A DNA stretch of 64,000 nt from contig BCHH01000011.1 of the NCBI GenBank assembly GCA_001599595.1, forward strand, positions 765,894-829,893, read 5' to 3'. Below, piece after piece: positions 20,808-31,872 of the stretch (the first letter of the stretch is position 1; each line of letters starts with the position of its first letter). The notes beneath the pieces were generated by a model. It saw only the letters and a list, made by a program, of their open reading frames with translations. It was not told where the DNA came from and ran no database searches. The DNA is from Beverwykella pulmonaria. Taxonomy: Eukaryota > Ascomycota > Dothideomycetes > Pleosporales > Melanommataceae. Made by a program: the position numbers and the translations under genes.

Positions 20808-22781
20808 ATGACAGATTTGATACGCGACGCCCCCATCGGGCAGATCATCAGATGGGCCACCAACAAACGATTCCTCAAATACCCTGAGGAGCGGTCCGAC
20901 TTCGAATGTCCTCAGAGCTATGCACACCCGGACGAGAAACACAAGCTCCCCATCGATGAAGACCTTCCTGCCGCTGAGCCCGAGGGTCCAGCAATCGAAG
21001 AAGTGCTTGAGTATCCAGACCCGGAAACGGTGCTCGAGAAAGCAGAGACGCATGACGACGAAGAATCTACCGAAGAGTCAGACCTTGACAGTAAGTCTTT
21101 TCCACATAAATTTCAATCAACACGGAATATCTGCTGACAACGCATAGAGATCCAAACAGCCAGATCCGCAATGACGGCCCGCACTCAAATCTCAAGAGTC
21201 GGCACCAAAACCGCCCTCCAGAAATCAATCACACGGGCAGACCTTGAACAGCAATTCAGTCTTGCATCCGTAGAACGGGGCCCTACCAGGCCAATCGAGC
21301 CAGAGAAGCTGGACGATGGAACCATCTTGGTCGACTGGTACACCACTGACGATCCCGAGAACCCCCAAAACTGGAGCTTTGGCAAGAAGGCCGTGGTGCT
21401 GTTGCAGATTCTCATGTACACCATGGGCGTGTATATGGGTTCGGCCATTTACTCTCCTAGCGCCGAGGGCGTCATGCAGCGCTTTGGTGTGTCGATTGGG
21501 TCTGCGTCGCTAGGGCTGTCGATGTACGTTCTGGCGTACGGGATTGGACCTGTGAGTGCCCTACCGCAGTATTCTAGGCCCAAGAGCGGCCGCTAATATA
21601 TGCTCCAGCTGCTGTGGTCCCCGATTAGCGAAATCCCTGTCATCGGCCGTAACCCCCCGTACATGGTAACCTACGCCATCTTCGTCATTCTGTGTGTTCC
21701 TACTTCACTCGTCGACAACTTCCCCGGGCTCATCGTCCTGCGATTCCTCCAGGGCTTCTTCGGAAGTCCCTGCCTCGCCACCGGTGGTGCCACGCTCCAA
21801 GACATGTATTCTCTGATCAAGCTGCCCTACGTGCTCTCGCTGTGGGCATTCGCAGCCACCTGCGGTCCCGCCCTCGGCCCCATCATCTCCGGCTTCTCAG
21901 TGCAGGCAGAAAACTGGCGCTGGTCCATGTGGGAAATGCTCTGGATGAACGCCCCGATCTTCATCTCCATGTTCCTTCTCCTTCCAGAGACATCCTCGAG
22001 CAACATCCTCCTGCGCCGCGCCCAGCGCCTCCGAAAAATGACGGGCGACTCCCGCCTCAAAGCGCAGTCCGAGATCGACCAAGCTAACCTCACGGTTCGC
22101 GACATCACGATAGAAGCCCTCGTACGCCCCTTCCAGCTCGTCATTCTCGACCCCAGCATTGCGTTCACCGCCGTGTACACGGCTCTCGTATACGGCATCT
22201 TCTACAGTTTCTTCGAGGCGTTCCCCCTCGTCTACATCGGCATGTACGACTTCAATCTTGGGGAGCTTGGCCTCACGTTCCTCTCTGTCACCGTCGGCGT
22301 CGTTATTGCGATTGCCTGGTACTGGTGGTACATCCACACCGTCGTCGAGCCCTCCATCAAAGCCCACGGTCTCGGTGCTCCCGAACGCCGACTCATCCCC
22401 GCGCTATTCGTAACCTTCTTCGTGCCCGCTGGCCTCTTCATCTTCGGCTGGACGGCGCGCTCGGACATTCACTGGATTGTTTCCTGCATAGGCATCGTCA
22501 TAACAACCATCGGCATCTTCCTCATCATCCAGTGTATATTCTTGTACCTCCCGCTTTCGTATCCACAGTACGCTGCTTCCTTGTTCGCAGGGAACGACTT
22601 CATTAGGTCTGCGCTCGCAGCGGGCAGTATCCACTTTAGCTATCCCATGTTCAATAATTTGGGCGTCGATAAAGGGATTACACTCCTCGCGGGGCTGACG
22701 ATTGGGTGTAGTGCGGGGGTGTACGCGCTGTATTTCTTCGGGGCAACGTTGAGGTCGAAATCGAGGTTTGCTGCAAAGTAG
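20808..22781 (+). CDS. MFS drug:H+ antiporter, DHA1 family (Flr1-like)
   Basis: Three exons: 20808-21090, 21148-21551 and 21609-22781, coding 619 residues. The cytosolic N-terminal tail of about 190 residues starts with the L-I-R-D-A-P-x-G-Q-x-I-R segment that marks fungal Flr1-type transporters, then is acidic. The segment D-P-E-N-P-Q-N-W-S, conserved just before the first membrane helix, follows. About 12 hydrophobic helices can be followed after residue 205, with the motif A-x-Y-x-P-S-x-x-x-V/M in helix 1 and G-x-x-G-P-x-x-G-P in helix 5 (antiporter motif C-like). Such proteins export small toxic compounds across the plasma membrane. It is next to the GMC oxidoreductase in the same direction, which may be chance or a small functional pair. 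Confidence 0.92.
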
Positions 22782-23119
22782 AATCTTCGAGGGTCATAGT
22801 GTACATGAGCATAAGTAGGAGCCGATTATGCAATGGAGGGAGTGGACTGCCCAAGAATGTGAGATTATGGAAGGGGCTTGTTTGTAATACCAGATAGAAC
22901 AAAGCGAGGCGCTCTGGAGTTTTGGATTTACGGTAGAGATACGACTTACGAATACCTTAATCATAATTTCATATCTTTACATTGTATGTCAAGCGCTTTG
23001 GCTTTCGCTCTTGTTGCCAGCCCAACAAACCGTATATAACTAGCTAGATCTAGATTTGCAAGTCTAGAGGAACTTCATGGTAGAATCTCAGAGGTCAATT
23101 TCGAATCCTCCCGTTAATC
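22782..23119. other. Convergent 3' region between the transporter and rit1
   Basis: About 340 bp of AT-rich sequence carrying both 3' ends; nothing else is seen. Confidence 0.6.
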
Positions 23120-25357
23120 CTACAGCACGCTATAGCTCGTCTGACTAACATAGTCCTTCTTCGGTCCCACGACATCGTATCGAATCTCCCACCTCATGTC
23201 TTCTCCTCCTTCGTCCACCATGCCTCTCCCAAACTGCCAAGTCGCAGTGTACAAGTCCTCCCCACAGAGATGTCGTTCTCGATTTTTGGCCACTAACATT
23301 CCGTTCTCACTCTCCTCCAACGCCCCCATTTCAACGAACAAACCCCCAATGATGTCTTTATTTTCCGATTCGTGGAAGAACACACTGATTCCTCCTGCAA
23401 CACCATCTTCACCCTTTTCTCCTTCGTCATCTTTTAGTTGATACACATACTTCCTCCTCGTAGTAAAGTGTAACCCGGTTGATGTGACGAATTCGCCTTC
23501 CTCGGCGTAGAGGAGAGTGGTCACGGGTTCAGAAGTAGGAGATGGAATTGAAGTACCAAAGGGGGTGAGAGTTGCGGTGCCGGTTACCGTGCCTGACGGA
23601 TGTGTTGGGAGGCGCGAAGTGAGCGTTCGTATGAATTTCCAAGGCGTGGCGTGGGTTTGGAGGCGGTTAAAGATTGCCGATGGGAGATACGGTGGGTTCA
23701 GTGCTGGGGATTCGGGAGCAGAGGCTGAGCTCGGAGCCAGTGTATCATTGATAGTAATCGGGTCGCCGTTGGCATCCACGAGGGTAAGTCGACTCTCCCT
23801 CGCACTCTCGTCGTTGCTTGCCATTTTCGCTCCCTTTGTCGAAGGATCAGGCATCAGAAATGCATTGACCGACTGCAATGTCCCGCGCGAAGGGTTGAGC
23901 ATTGGACTTGTGGTCGTCAACCATGTCAACCTCTGCTTTATGAAAGTCTTCGTAATCTTGCCTTCGTTTGGAAGTCGTGAGATAACCCCGTTGTTGTCAG
24001 CGAACAAACACAGAATCGCGAGCACCACGCCCACAGACAAATCCTTTCCGGTTGGACAGCATATGAGAATATTATCAATCTCGTCTGCGAGAGATGAAAA
24101 GAAGGAGGGGAGCCGTGAGAGCTGTGTTCGGAGGTCCCGTGAGCCAAGTTTGCCTGTGCCGCAGGGGAGATGGAGGTATTTTTTGTTTAGTTGAGCAGGA
24201 TCGGCGGTCGAGAGGGGGTTGGGCGTGCAAGATATGATAGTAGTGAAAGGCGAGATATCGATGTTTTGACTCGAAGAAATATATAAGTTCGACGTCGGTA
24301 CGATTAGGATAGGTGTTGCTTCTGGACCTTTCTCGTCCTTAACCAGATCTGCGATTAGATCCGGAAGCTCGTCTTCGTTCGTACTGAGAAGTCTCTCCTT
24401 ATTCTTCCAAAATATTGTCGGAGTAAGCCCATGCGACCAAGCTTCTTGGTCATCAGCAGCACCTTGGATGTATCCCCCTTCTGACCCCTCGCCGCCGTGA
24501 ACGCGCCGAGATGCAGTGCACAGCACTACGGGATGGAAATCTAAGAACGAAGGAGGTGTGGATGGGAGACTTGAGCTTTGGATGACCCATATGGGGCGGA
24601 GGGGCTTTTGCAGTTTTTGGCGGAGATCAGGGATATTCGGGCTGTATATTTCCTGCAATCGGTTGCTCAGATACCGGTCGAAGAAGTCGGACGGGGCAGG
24701 AAAATAGGGCTCACTAGGAACTGCTTCACAAAATCGTCCATTCTCCGCTCTATTTGTGCATGCTCGGATGCAGAGACAGCTTGAGGAGGTGTGTGTAAAG
24801 CGTGTGGTCCGGAGTCACGAAAGATGGCGCGGTTCATGACACAGCACCATATCGGCACTGTTTTGGAGAGTGCATCGGGCATACCTAACTTCTTTTAGTT
24901 TGTCGTCACAAACCTAGTTAGTTGCGGAGAGCAGCTTACTCTTCCCTCTCCTCGTCGAATCTACAATCACACATCTGACCACCATCAGCTCACATCTTAC
25001 CACGAAATATCCCCCATCACACACTTACCCACCACGTTTCCCCACAACATCCAGAACCTGCAGATTCAACCTCCTGAGATTGAAACTCCACTCATTCATA
25101 TGTCCATCCGTGCTCTTGAAATAGCAACTTTCCGTCTTTTTCTCTAGTGGGATGTACCAACTTCCGCAACGTTCATTGGCCACCAATGGGAGACCATACG
25201 CATTTGAGACGCTGGAAACAAATGCAGAGTCCGAGACTATGGAAGAGATACGGTTGTGGATAGAGAGCGCGGAGCGTTTAAGAGATGAGAGGGTGTTGGA
25301 GAGGGAATGCGAGGCGGTGGGGAAGATGAGGTCGGATTGAGTTAAGGTTTGTGCCAT
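23120..25357 (-). CDS. rit1: Initiator tRNA A64 2'-O-ribosylphosphate transferase (Rit1) with an extra C-terminal domain
   Basis: Four exons: 25357-25029, 24974-24940 (35 nt), 24884-24715 and 24652-23120, giving 688 residues. Introns of 54, 55 and 62 nt have canonical ends. The N-terminal part has N-L-R-R-L-N-L, then V-D-S-T-R-R-G-K across exon 2, and the S-K-T-V-P-I-W-C motif. A phosphatase-like loop C-C-P-T-G-K-D-L-S lies at about 374-382. Together these define Rit1, which adds phosphoribose to A64 of initiator tRNA so that it is not used in elongation. Yeast Rit1 is about 510 residues. Here about 190 more follow (from about residue 498), with T-G-L-x-F-x-x-R-R-K-Y-V-x-x-L, a V-F-F strand, H-x-C-G-x-D-x-Y and a final V-x-G-P-K-K-D-Y. 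I judge this region to be a DUF6314-type beta domain. The gene is divergent from the RBR ligase. Confidence 0.88.
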
Positions 25358-26083
25358 GGCTGTGGCTGGTGGATTTTGAGAATGATATATACAAAATTTT
25401 TAAAATGGAGTGAGCTTGAAATGGAGCTGTACTGCGGGAGCTTGTACAAAAAAATTGTGAGCGAGAGATTTAATTGTAGTCCAATCCAGGTCACATCATT
25501 ACCGTGGAGAAAGGCATTGTTGCATAAGCATCAAATGATGTTATGAAAGTCTAGATAGCGCTCATTTTGCTTGTACAAAAATTTTGCCAAATGATTTGCA
25601 TGAGATGGTTTTCGAAGGCACGTTGATTTTGGCCTTGGCCCCATTATGTAACGCTTGGCTCTGCTCTTCCGCGCTAGACATTGCATTGCGGTACAGCCTG
25701 ATGCGTTCACCACGGCATGTTTCCCAAACCGATCACCCCCGCGCCGTTCGTTCAGAGAATACAATAACTGACGCAAACATGCTGTATCCTATAGTCAGAC
25801 CTGACAGAATGGTTTTATGTCCAATAAGTCTTTCTGAGGAGGTATCCGCAAATTATGGCGACAGAGGATCGAGTGGCGCAGGCAAAAGGGCGCATGCGGC
25901 TGTCTACGGCAAGGCCTTTAGGATTGTGCACACTACTTACCTTGTTGTGACTCAAATCGACCACCGTCCAAGAAAGAGTCATCTGAAAACCATGCCATCT
26001 CATTTCTCTTTCCATCTCTCAATCAGGTCAACCTCTTCTCAATTCTATTCACAATATCCAGTACCAGACAATCCTGCCGTAGC
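25358..26083. promoter_or_regulatory. Divergent region rit1 / RBR ligase
   Basis: About 725 bp. Open frames of up to 167 codons cross it, but their composition and overlap with the start of the next gene suggest they are not coding. It contains a pair of TTGTACAAAAA-like words near 25440 and 25570. Confidence 0.45.
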
Positions 26084-27493
26084 ATGAACGATATGACATC
26101 AGCCAACAAGGAAGAGCAAGAAGAAGAGCTCACAGCTCTCCAAGCCATATTCCCTGAAGAAATATCAGTGGAGAAAGATGGGCCGTTTGCCGTATACTTG
26201 GACCTGCCAATTGTTCTCGAGACACCACTACGATTCCAATTCACTCCAGAGACATCGGAAAACCATTCCTCGTGGACAGCACGACAGACTACATATACCC
26301 TGTCTTACCTGCCTGCATTGCAGCTAAACTTCCTTCTCCCAGCGGCCTATCCTTCAGATGCTCCCCCTACCGTCAGATTACGAACACAGCATTCCTGGCT
26401 TCCCGATTCTACAATACAAAAAGTCGAGGCAGACATCGTCCGCCTCTGGGAAAACTCAGGTCGGTGCCCCGTTCTATTCTCCTATATCTCGCATCTGCAG
26501 GATACTTCGAGTCGTGCATTCGGCCTCCTGGATGGCGCACTATCAACAATTCTGAGTGCGGATGAGAACTTGCGAACGGCGCTCCTGGCGTACAACAAAC
26601 AAGCTATCCAGCAACAGTTCAACAAAGAAACATATACATGCGGCATATGCCTTGAGCCTAAGAAGGGAGTAGCCTGTCATCGTATCCAGAGCTGCTCCCA
26701 TGTCTTCTGTGTTCCCTGTCTGCAAGACTTCTACAGCAGCGCCATCCACGAGGGGAGTATTCAGACAGTGACGTGTTTGGAACCGGGATGCGGGAGTGAG
26801 AAAGAGAGGAGAAAACCACGTCTACTGAGTCCAAAAGAGCTTTTCCGGATTCCGATTGCGAAAGCTATCGTCCAGCGGTATGTCGACCTGCGAAGGAAAA
26901 GGACGCTCGATGCGGATCCGGAGACGGTTTGGTGTCCACGGAAGTGGTGTACAGGTGCTGCGCAAAGCAAGAAGAACGTTGGCTCTTTGCTCGATCTATC
27001 GTCCTGGGACGATGAGGATGAGCAAGGTCACCCGTTCGACGACTCTGGACCACAACCTTCCAACCTCGCCCCTGCACCAGACATACCCGACCGCCTCGCC
27101 ATCTGCACAACCTGCGCATTCGCCTTCTGCCGCATCTGTCTGTCCTCCTGGCACGGCCCTTTCGTATCCTGCCTCTCCCTCCGCGAGCGCGAGATGCACT
27201 CCCGCGACACGTTGAAATTGCTGCAGTACATCAAGAGCGGGTGCGCGCGATGCCCGGGGTGCAAGACACCCTGTGAGCGTATCTCTGGGTGCAATCACAT
27301 GACGTGCACGCAGTGCTCGACGTTGTTCTGTTATCAGTGCTCGGGGCGGCTGGATTCAGGGGCGAATTTTGGGTGGCATGTTGATACGAAGGGGAGGTGT
27401 GAAAGGGGGGAGGTTGTGGGGTTTGTGGCGAGGGTAGAGAGAGCAGAGGTAAGGGAGACGAATAGGGTGCTGGTGAGGAATCCGAACAGGTAG
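26084..27493 (+). CDS. RWD-RBR E3 ubiquitin ligase (Itt1/RNF14-like)
   Basis: A single exon of 469 codons. Residues about 10-150 form an RWD domain, beginning with E-E-L-x-A-L-Q-A-I-F-P-E-E and including the Y-P-S-D-A-P-P motif. RING1 starts at about 186 (C-G-I-C-L-E ... C-S-H-V-F-C-x-x-C). An in-between-RING Cys/His region covers about 285-350. RING2 follows at about 386-425, and the expected catalytic Cys is 403, in the S-G-C-N-H-M-T-C context. In RBR enzymes ubiquitin is passed from the E2 to this Cys before the substrate. Yeast Itt1, with the same domain order, affects translation termination; RNF14 acts on stalled ribosomes in animals. Another ATG nine bases downstream could equally be used. 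Confidence 0.9.
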   Translation: MNDMTSANKEEQEEELTALQAIFPEEISVEKDGPFAVYLDLPIVLETPLRFQFTPETSENHSSWTARQTTYTLSYLPALQLNFLLPAAYPSDAPPTVRLRTQHSWLPDSTIQKVEADIVRLWENSGRCPVLFSYISHLQDTSSRAFGLLDGALSTILSADENLRTALLAYNKQAIQQQFNKETYTCGICLEPKKGVACHRIQSCSHVFCVPCLQDFYSSAIHEGSIQTVTCLEPGCGSEKERRKPRLLSPKELFRIPIAKAIVQRYVDLRRKRTLDADPETVWCPRKWCTGAAQSKKNVGSLLDLSSWDDEDEQGHPFDDSGPQPSNLAPAPDIPDRLAICTTCAFAFCRICLSSWHGPFVSCLSLREREMHSRDTLKLLQYIKSGCARCPGCKTPCERISGCNHMTCTQCSTLFCYQCSGRLDSGANFGWHVDTKGRCERGEVVGFVARVERAEVRETNRVLVRNPNR

Positions 27494-28727
27494 GGCAGTA
27501 GCTCAGCTAGTGGCGGGAATGGTGATTAAATGGAGCCCTTTTCCGACAGGTGATTCTGACTCCGAGGGGAAGACTACGAGTTGCATGTTGACAGGAGGTT
27601 TTGACTTGTGAAGCTCAAATCTACCCAGCTGTAGTACATCTTTGGAGTTCTCGGCAGGTGACTATGTTTAGCGCCGATAATATTGATATACCGAGGTTGT
27701 TCTTACCAGTTGAGTTCGCTCGGTCCTAAAACTCCAATTGTACTAAAGAATGAATCAAATTTTGGCAACTCTCGATATATTGGGTTCCAACTCTCACATA
27801 CAGCGTTCAGCGCTCAACCCCCCCAAACCCCACCACTCGCTCAGTCCTCAACATCCCCGCAACCCTCAATGCCCGCACAACCCTCAATACCCGCGCAGCC
27901 CTCAGCACCCGTACAACCCTCAACACCCGCCAAAATACCCATAATGATTTTCTACCTCACGCACGAGATCTCCTACGGTATTCGGCCATTTTTGGGGGTC
28001 ATGAATCATGTGTTTGCTTCCAGCTCGATACTACAGTGTGGCACGCTCCAAGGTCATTGACAAAGAGAACTTGTGTGTAAATGATATCCAGATGTTGAGT
28101 CTTGCAGAATTTCAATACGCTTTGCCAGACAGCCAGATGATGAATTCAAGGGGTCGCATCAGCCTTTACGGAAGGTCGTCGAGTTGAAGGTGGGAGGACA
28201 AAAAGGCCGTTGACCGTTTGCACTCAGGCGTGCCATGGTCAGCCCCTCTTCCATTTCGGAGAAGATCGTGTGTCATGTTCTTGGGAACTTGGCGATGGTG
28301 TAGAGGGTCTACGCTAGCTCGGCTGTTGAATGCTCGCTGTTGGCGGGGTCCCCGCAGCCCGCAGGGCGCCATGCAGGAACACACGATAACATGTGGTGCA
28401 AATGTGAACGACGCAGAGCGCGTGAACACTCCTACTTTCTCGCCATGCAGCGTGTTCTCGAACGAGGCCTCCCTCACGCCTTCACAATGGCGCTCGTGGG
28501 AAAGTGTGCCGATACGTAAGATCTCGGCGATCGTCTGACACCCCCCAGCTGTCATGGAGAGGTCACGAGCGCCGTTTTTCATGCTTCGAGCTTGGAACGC
28601 CGTCCGAGCTCTGGGGCTCTAGGGTTGTTTACAAAGATCCACACCACCGCTGTCTCGTCCCTACCATGCTTTACTCTCCCTCCAGACTCACCAGAGCGGG
28701 CTGAAGTCACATCTGCATCCACCCGCC
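27494..28727. other. Intergenic region with a small minisatellite
   Basis: About 1.2 kb. An open frame at 27683-28060 contains the 18-bp repeats described separately; I do not regard it as an established gene. A region of CpG-rich sequence precedes the GH31 start. Confidence 0.5.
27860..27931. repeat. Four-copy 18-bp minisatellite
   Basis: Units start at 27860, 27878, 27896 and 27914, with consensus CARCCCTCARYRCCCGYN. In the open plus-strand frame they code the hexapeptide Q-P-S-x-P-A/V four times, preceded by more Pro/Gln/Ser. This could be a small proline-rich protein or just a neutral repeat. Confidence 0.85.
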
Positions 28728-31196
28728 ATGTCTCCACCCGCCCGCTACGACTTCCCGACTCGCCCAGTGGCGCATTCCGATGCCATCGTGGCCGGTGAGA
28801 AGTACCGCTTCACCATCCTGACCGACGGCCTGCTGCGTCTCGAGTGGGCAGAAGACGGCGTATTCGAGGACCGCGCCTCCACCTTCGCCGTCAATCGTCA
28901 GCTGTCGGTACCTGACTTCTACGTCTGGGACCGCGGCACCGGCATCGAGATTGTCACAAAGCGCTTCCACGTCGTATACAACAAGCAGAGGTTCAGCTCC
29001 GAGGGCCTTGTTATACAACTCAAGGGAAATGTCACAGTGAAATGGAAGTACGGTGAGCAGGCGTCGAATCTGGGTGGCACCACGCGCACGCTGGACATGG
29101 TTGATGGAAGGTGTGGTGTAGACCCCGGCGTGCTGTCCCGCGAGGGGTACGCCGTCCTGAACGACACCAGGTCGATGCTGTTCGAGAAGGACGGGTGGAT
29201 TGCGCCCCGGAGACAGGGCGACAGGAGCGACGAGTACGTCTTCCTCTTCGGCCACGACTACCGCGAGGCTATGCGGGCATATTATGCTGTGTCGGGAAGC
29301 CAGCCCCTGCTGCCGCGGTTTGCTCTGGGGAACTGGTGGAGTCGCTACCACCAGTTCGACGAGCCCGAGTTCTTGGAGCTCATGAATCACTTCGAGGCCG
29401 ACGACGTTCCCATGAACGTCGCTGTTTTAGACATGGACTGGCACAGGGTGTGGGATCTCCCCGATGGACTCAACGGCTGGACCGGTTATACATGGAACAG
29501 GAAGTTATTCCCGGACCCCGTTGCTTTCCTTGAAAATCTCCACAACCGCGGTCTCAAAGTGACGCTCAATGTGCACCCTGCAGACGGAATCCGGTTCTTT
29601 GAAGACCAGTACAAAGACGTTGCCAAATATCTGGGCATCGATCCAAGTACCAAACGAGCAGCCGATTTCGACTGCACTGACAGGAAATTCATGGACGCAT
29701 ACTTTGACGTTGTACACCACGAGCACGAAGCAAAGGAGGGCGTTGATTTCTGGTGGATTGATTGGCAGCAGGGTACTGGCTCTAAGCTGCCAGGAGTTGA
29801 CCCGCTCTGGGTCCTCAACCACTTCCATTTCCTTGACATTGGCCGAGGACGGCAGCGTCCTTTGATCCTGTCTCGATTTGGTGGACCGGGCTCGCAGCGA
29901 TACCAGATTGGCTTCTCCGGTGACACGTTCATGACATGGCAATCCCTCAACTTCCAGCCCGAGTTCACTGCAACCGCATCTAACATCGGCTACGGATGGT
30001 GGAGTCATGACATTGGGGGCCACCAGCGCGGAGACAAGGATGACGAGCTGACTGCTCGCTGGGTGCAGCTGGGCTGCTTCTCCCCCATTCTTCGGTTGCA
30101 TTCGTCGAACAATCCTTTCAACACCAGAGAACCGTGGCGATTCAACGATGAAGCCAAGAAGGTTATGGAGGACACACTTCGACTGAGACATCGATTGATC
30201 CCCTACCTCTACACCATGAATGCCCGATCTGCTTCAGACGACGAGCCCCTCATCACGCCCATGTACTGGGACTACCCTGAAGTCGACGAAGCGTACAAAG
30301 TCCCCAACCAATACCGATTCGGCAGCGAAATGATTGTAGCACCCGTCACACAGCCTCGTGATTCGAGCACACACCTGGGTGCCGCGAAAGTTTGGCTTCC
30401 AAAGCAGCGCTTCGCCGACATCTTTACTGGCGGCGTCTACTCCGGAGATCGCGAGCTGCAACTGCATCGACCACTAAGCCAAGTCCCCGTCCTTGCCCCT
30501 GAAGGCGCCATCATTCCGTTGGATGCAGCATGGCGTCCCAAGAACGGCTCGCCTAATCCCTCTGCGCTGGAAGTCCTTCTTGTTGTCGGCGCGGACGGCT
30601 CCTTCAACTTGACCGAAGACGACGGCACAGGCACCCACGTTGACGATGGCGACTTCCGCATGATCGAAGACGACGGCATCGAGTCCGGCTCCGAGAACGT
30701 GCGCTTCAGCTACACGCCCATCACGTATAAGCAATCCACGGGCGTCATCAAAATCGGCCCTACATCTCCAACCGACCCCTCCATTCCCTCATCACGCGAG
30801 TGGACGATCAGACTCATCGCCTACACACCGAGACCTGGTTCCGAAATTCGCTGCATGGCGACCTCGTCCAAGAAAGCCAAACCCATGGCCTATACCACCC
30901 AAGCTGTCGACAACGGGACGCTCATCACGCTCGGCGCGGTCCCTCGCGACCACTGCTGCATTATCGAGCTGGGGACCAATGGCCCGCAGCTCGACGTTGT
31001 TGACCCGAATAAGAAGATTTGGAATCTGATTGACAGCGCGGCTATGAGCTACGATCGGAAGTGGGATATTTGGGGCGCGGTGGATAGGAACGACTCGGTG
31101 ACGAACAAGATTGGTCGATTATACAACTTGGGGTTGAAGCAGGAAATGTTGGATGCGCTGCTGGAGTTGTTGCTTGCGGATTCGAGGTATGAGTAG
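28728..31196 (+). CDS. Glycoside hydrolase family 31 alpha-glycosidase (intracellular type)
   Basis: An intronless 822-codon frame. The order is the usual GH31 one: N-terminal beta domain, (beta/alpha)8 barrel, then C-terminal beta domains. The nucleophile motif W-W-I-D-W-Q-Q-G puts the catalytic Asp at residue 345. The acid/base region R-F-G-G-P-G-S-Q-R-Y-x-x-G-F-S-G-D puts the second Asp at 399. The barrel also shows N-W-W-S-R-Y, D-M-D-W-H and W-S-H-D-I-G-G-H. There is no signal peptide, so the enzyme is probably cytosolic. GH31 members release glucose or xylose from alpha-linked ends; alpha-glucosidase and alpha-xylosidase cannot be separated by eye. The gene ends in a GAT/GGT microsatellite in its 3' region. 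Confidence 0.9.
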   Translation: MSPPARYDFPTRPVAHSDAIVAGEKYRFTILTDGLLRLEWAEDGVFEDRASTFAVNRQLSVPDFYVWDRGTGIEIVTKRFHVVYNKQRFSSEGLVIQLKGNVTVKWKYGEQASNLGGTTRTLDMVDGRCGVDPGVLSREGYAVLNDTRSMLFEKDGWIAPRRQGDRSDEYVFLFGHDYREAMRAYYAVSGSQPLLPRFALGNWWSRYHQFDEPEFLELMNHFEADDVPMNVAVLDMDWHRVWDLPDGLNGWTGYTWNRKLFPDPVAFLENLHNRGLKVTLNVHPADGIRFFEDQYKDVAKYLGIDPSTKRAADFDCTDRKFMDAYFDVVHHEHEAKEGVDFWWIDWQQGTGSKLPGVDPLWVLNHFHFLDIGRGRQRPLILSRFGGPGSQRYQIGFSGDTFMTWQSLNFQPEFTATASNIGYGWWSHDIGGHQRGDKDDELTARWVQLGCFSPILRLHSSNNPFNTREPWRFNDEAKKVMEDTLRLRHRLIPYLYTMNARSASDDEPLITPMYWDYPEVDEAYKVPNQYRFGSEMIVAPVTQPRDSSTHLGAAKVWLPKQRFADIFTGGVYSGDRELQLHRPLSQVPVLAPEGAIIPLDAAWRPKNGSPNPSALEVLLVVGADGSFNLTEDDGTGTHVDDGDFRMIEDDGIESGSENVRFSYTPITYKQSTGVIKIGPTSPTDPSIPSSREWTIRLIAYTPRPGSEIRCMATSSKKAKPMAYTTQAVDNGTLITLGAVPRDHCCIIELGTNGPQLDVVDPNKKIWNLIDSAAMSYDRKWDIWGAVDRNDSVTNKIGRLYNLGLKQEMLDALLELLLADSRYE

Positions 31197-31872
31197 AGCG
31201 TGGGAAGGGGGGGAGAAGTGCTGCGTTGATCGTAGGTATATAGGATGATGATGATGGCGGTGGTGGTGATGATGATGATGATGAACATGATCGCTTAAGC
31301 AAAGCATTGCAATATAAGAATCTTGTGCTTCTTTTGCATCTCCTTGTTCACATCGTGTATACCTCGCAGTAATGGCAATTGAGACACATGAGACCATTAA
31401 GCTAACTTCCCAGCAAAGCAGTCAATCCAACAAACAGTAAAGGGGTGGACGAGAAAAACATAGTGGTAGACGTGCAACACATGGACCGCAACACATGGAC
31501 CTCCTCCTTGAAGAGAGATTCTTTGCTACTCGCCTGCCGGTGCGTTGCTATGAACATTAGCCAGCAACTCGGAGTCATCGTTACTTGCCGTTGAATGTCA
31601 TCGAATTATTTCTAGAGCACGGATAGATGCTGGGGATAAGTGCAAGGAAGAGGCCCGTCTCCAGGGCGAGCAGAGCGAAGAGTGACGTGGTTGCCTTTTT
31701 GTCGATGGCCGTTGCCCGGCAACGCGGGCTGGTAAACAGTCATACCGTCGCATTCTTAAACTTTTTATATCACATCCACCACCGCCACAAGCAGCTCATC
31801 ACGCTCCCAACAACTCTTACACTACAATACTCAATTCTCTCTGCACTGCTATCCTCGATATCGCACAGAAAC
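31197..31872. other. 3' region of the GH31 gene and upstream region of the Spo12-like gene
   Basis: About 680 bp. A trinucleotide run of GAT and GGT units lies at about 31243-31284. The frame of the next gene is open from 31627, but that part reads as leader sequence. Confidence 0.5.
31243..31284. repeat. GAT/GGT trinucleotide microsatellite
   Basis: (GAT)4, a GGC/GGT block and (GAT)5 in a row just after the GH31 stop codon. Confidence 0.85.

Noticed and set aside
23040..23115. A tRNA-like T-arm word (TTCGAATCC)
   Set aside because: No matching acceptor, D or anticodon stems could be formed around it.
24653..24714. A frameshift in rit1 between residues coded near 24,720 and 24,650
   Set aside because: A normal 62-nt intron (GTGAGC donor, GCAG acceptor) accounts for the change of frame.
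25584..26087. A 167-codon plus frame between rit1 and the RBR ligase
   Set aside because: It overlaps the start of the ligase in another frame, lacks domains, and its composition looks non-coding.
27860..27931. CRISPR-like repeat arrays, here and at 1695-1763
   Set aside because: The units are directly abutting tandem repeats without spacers, and the genome is eukaryotic.
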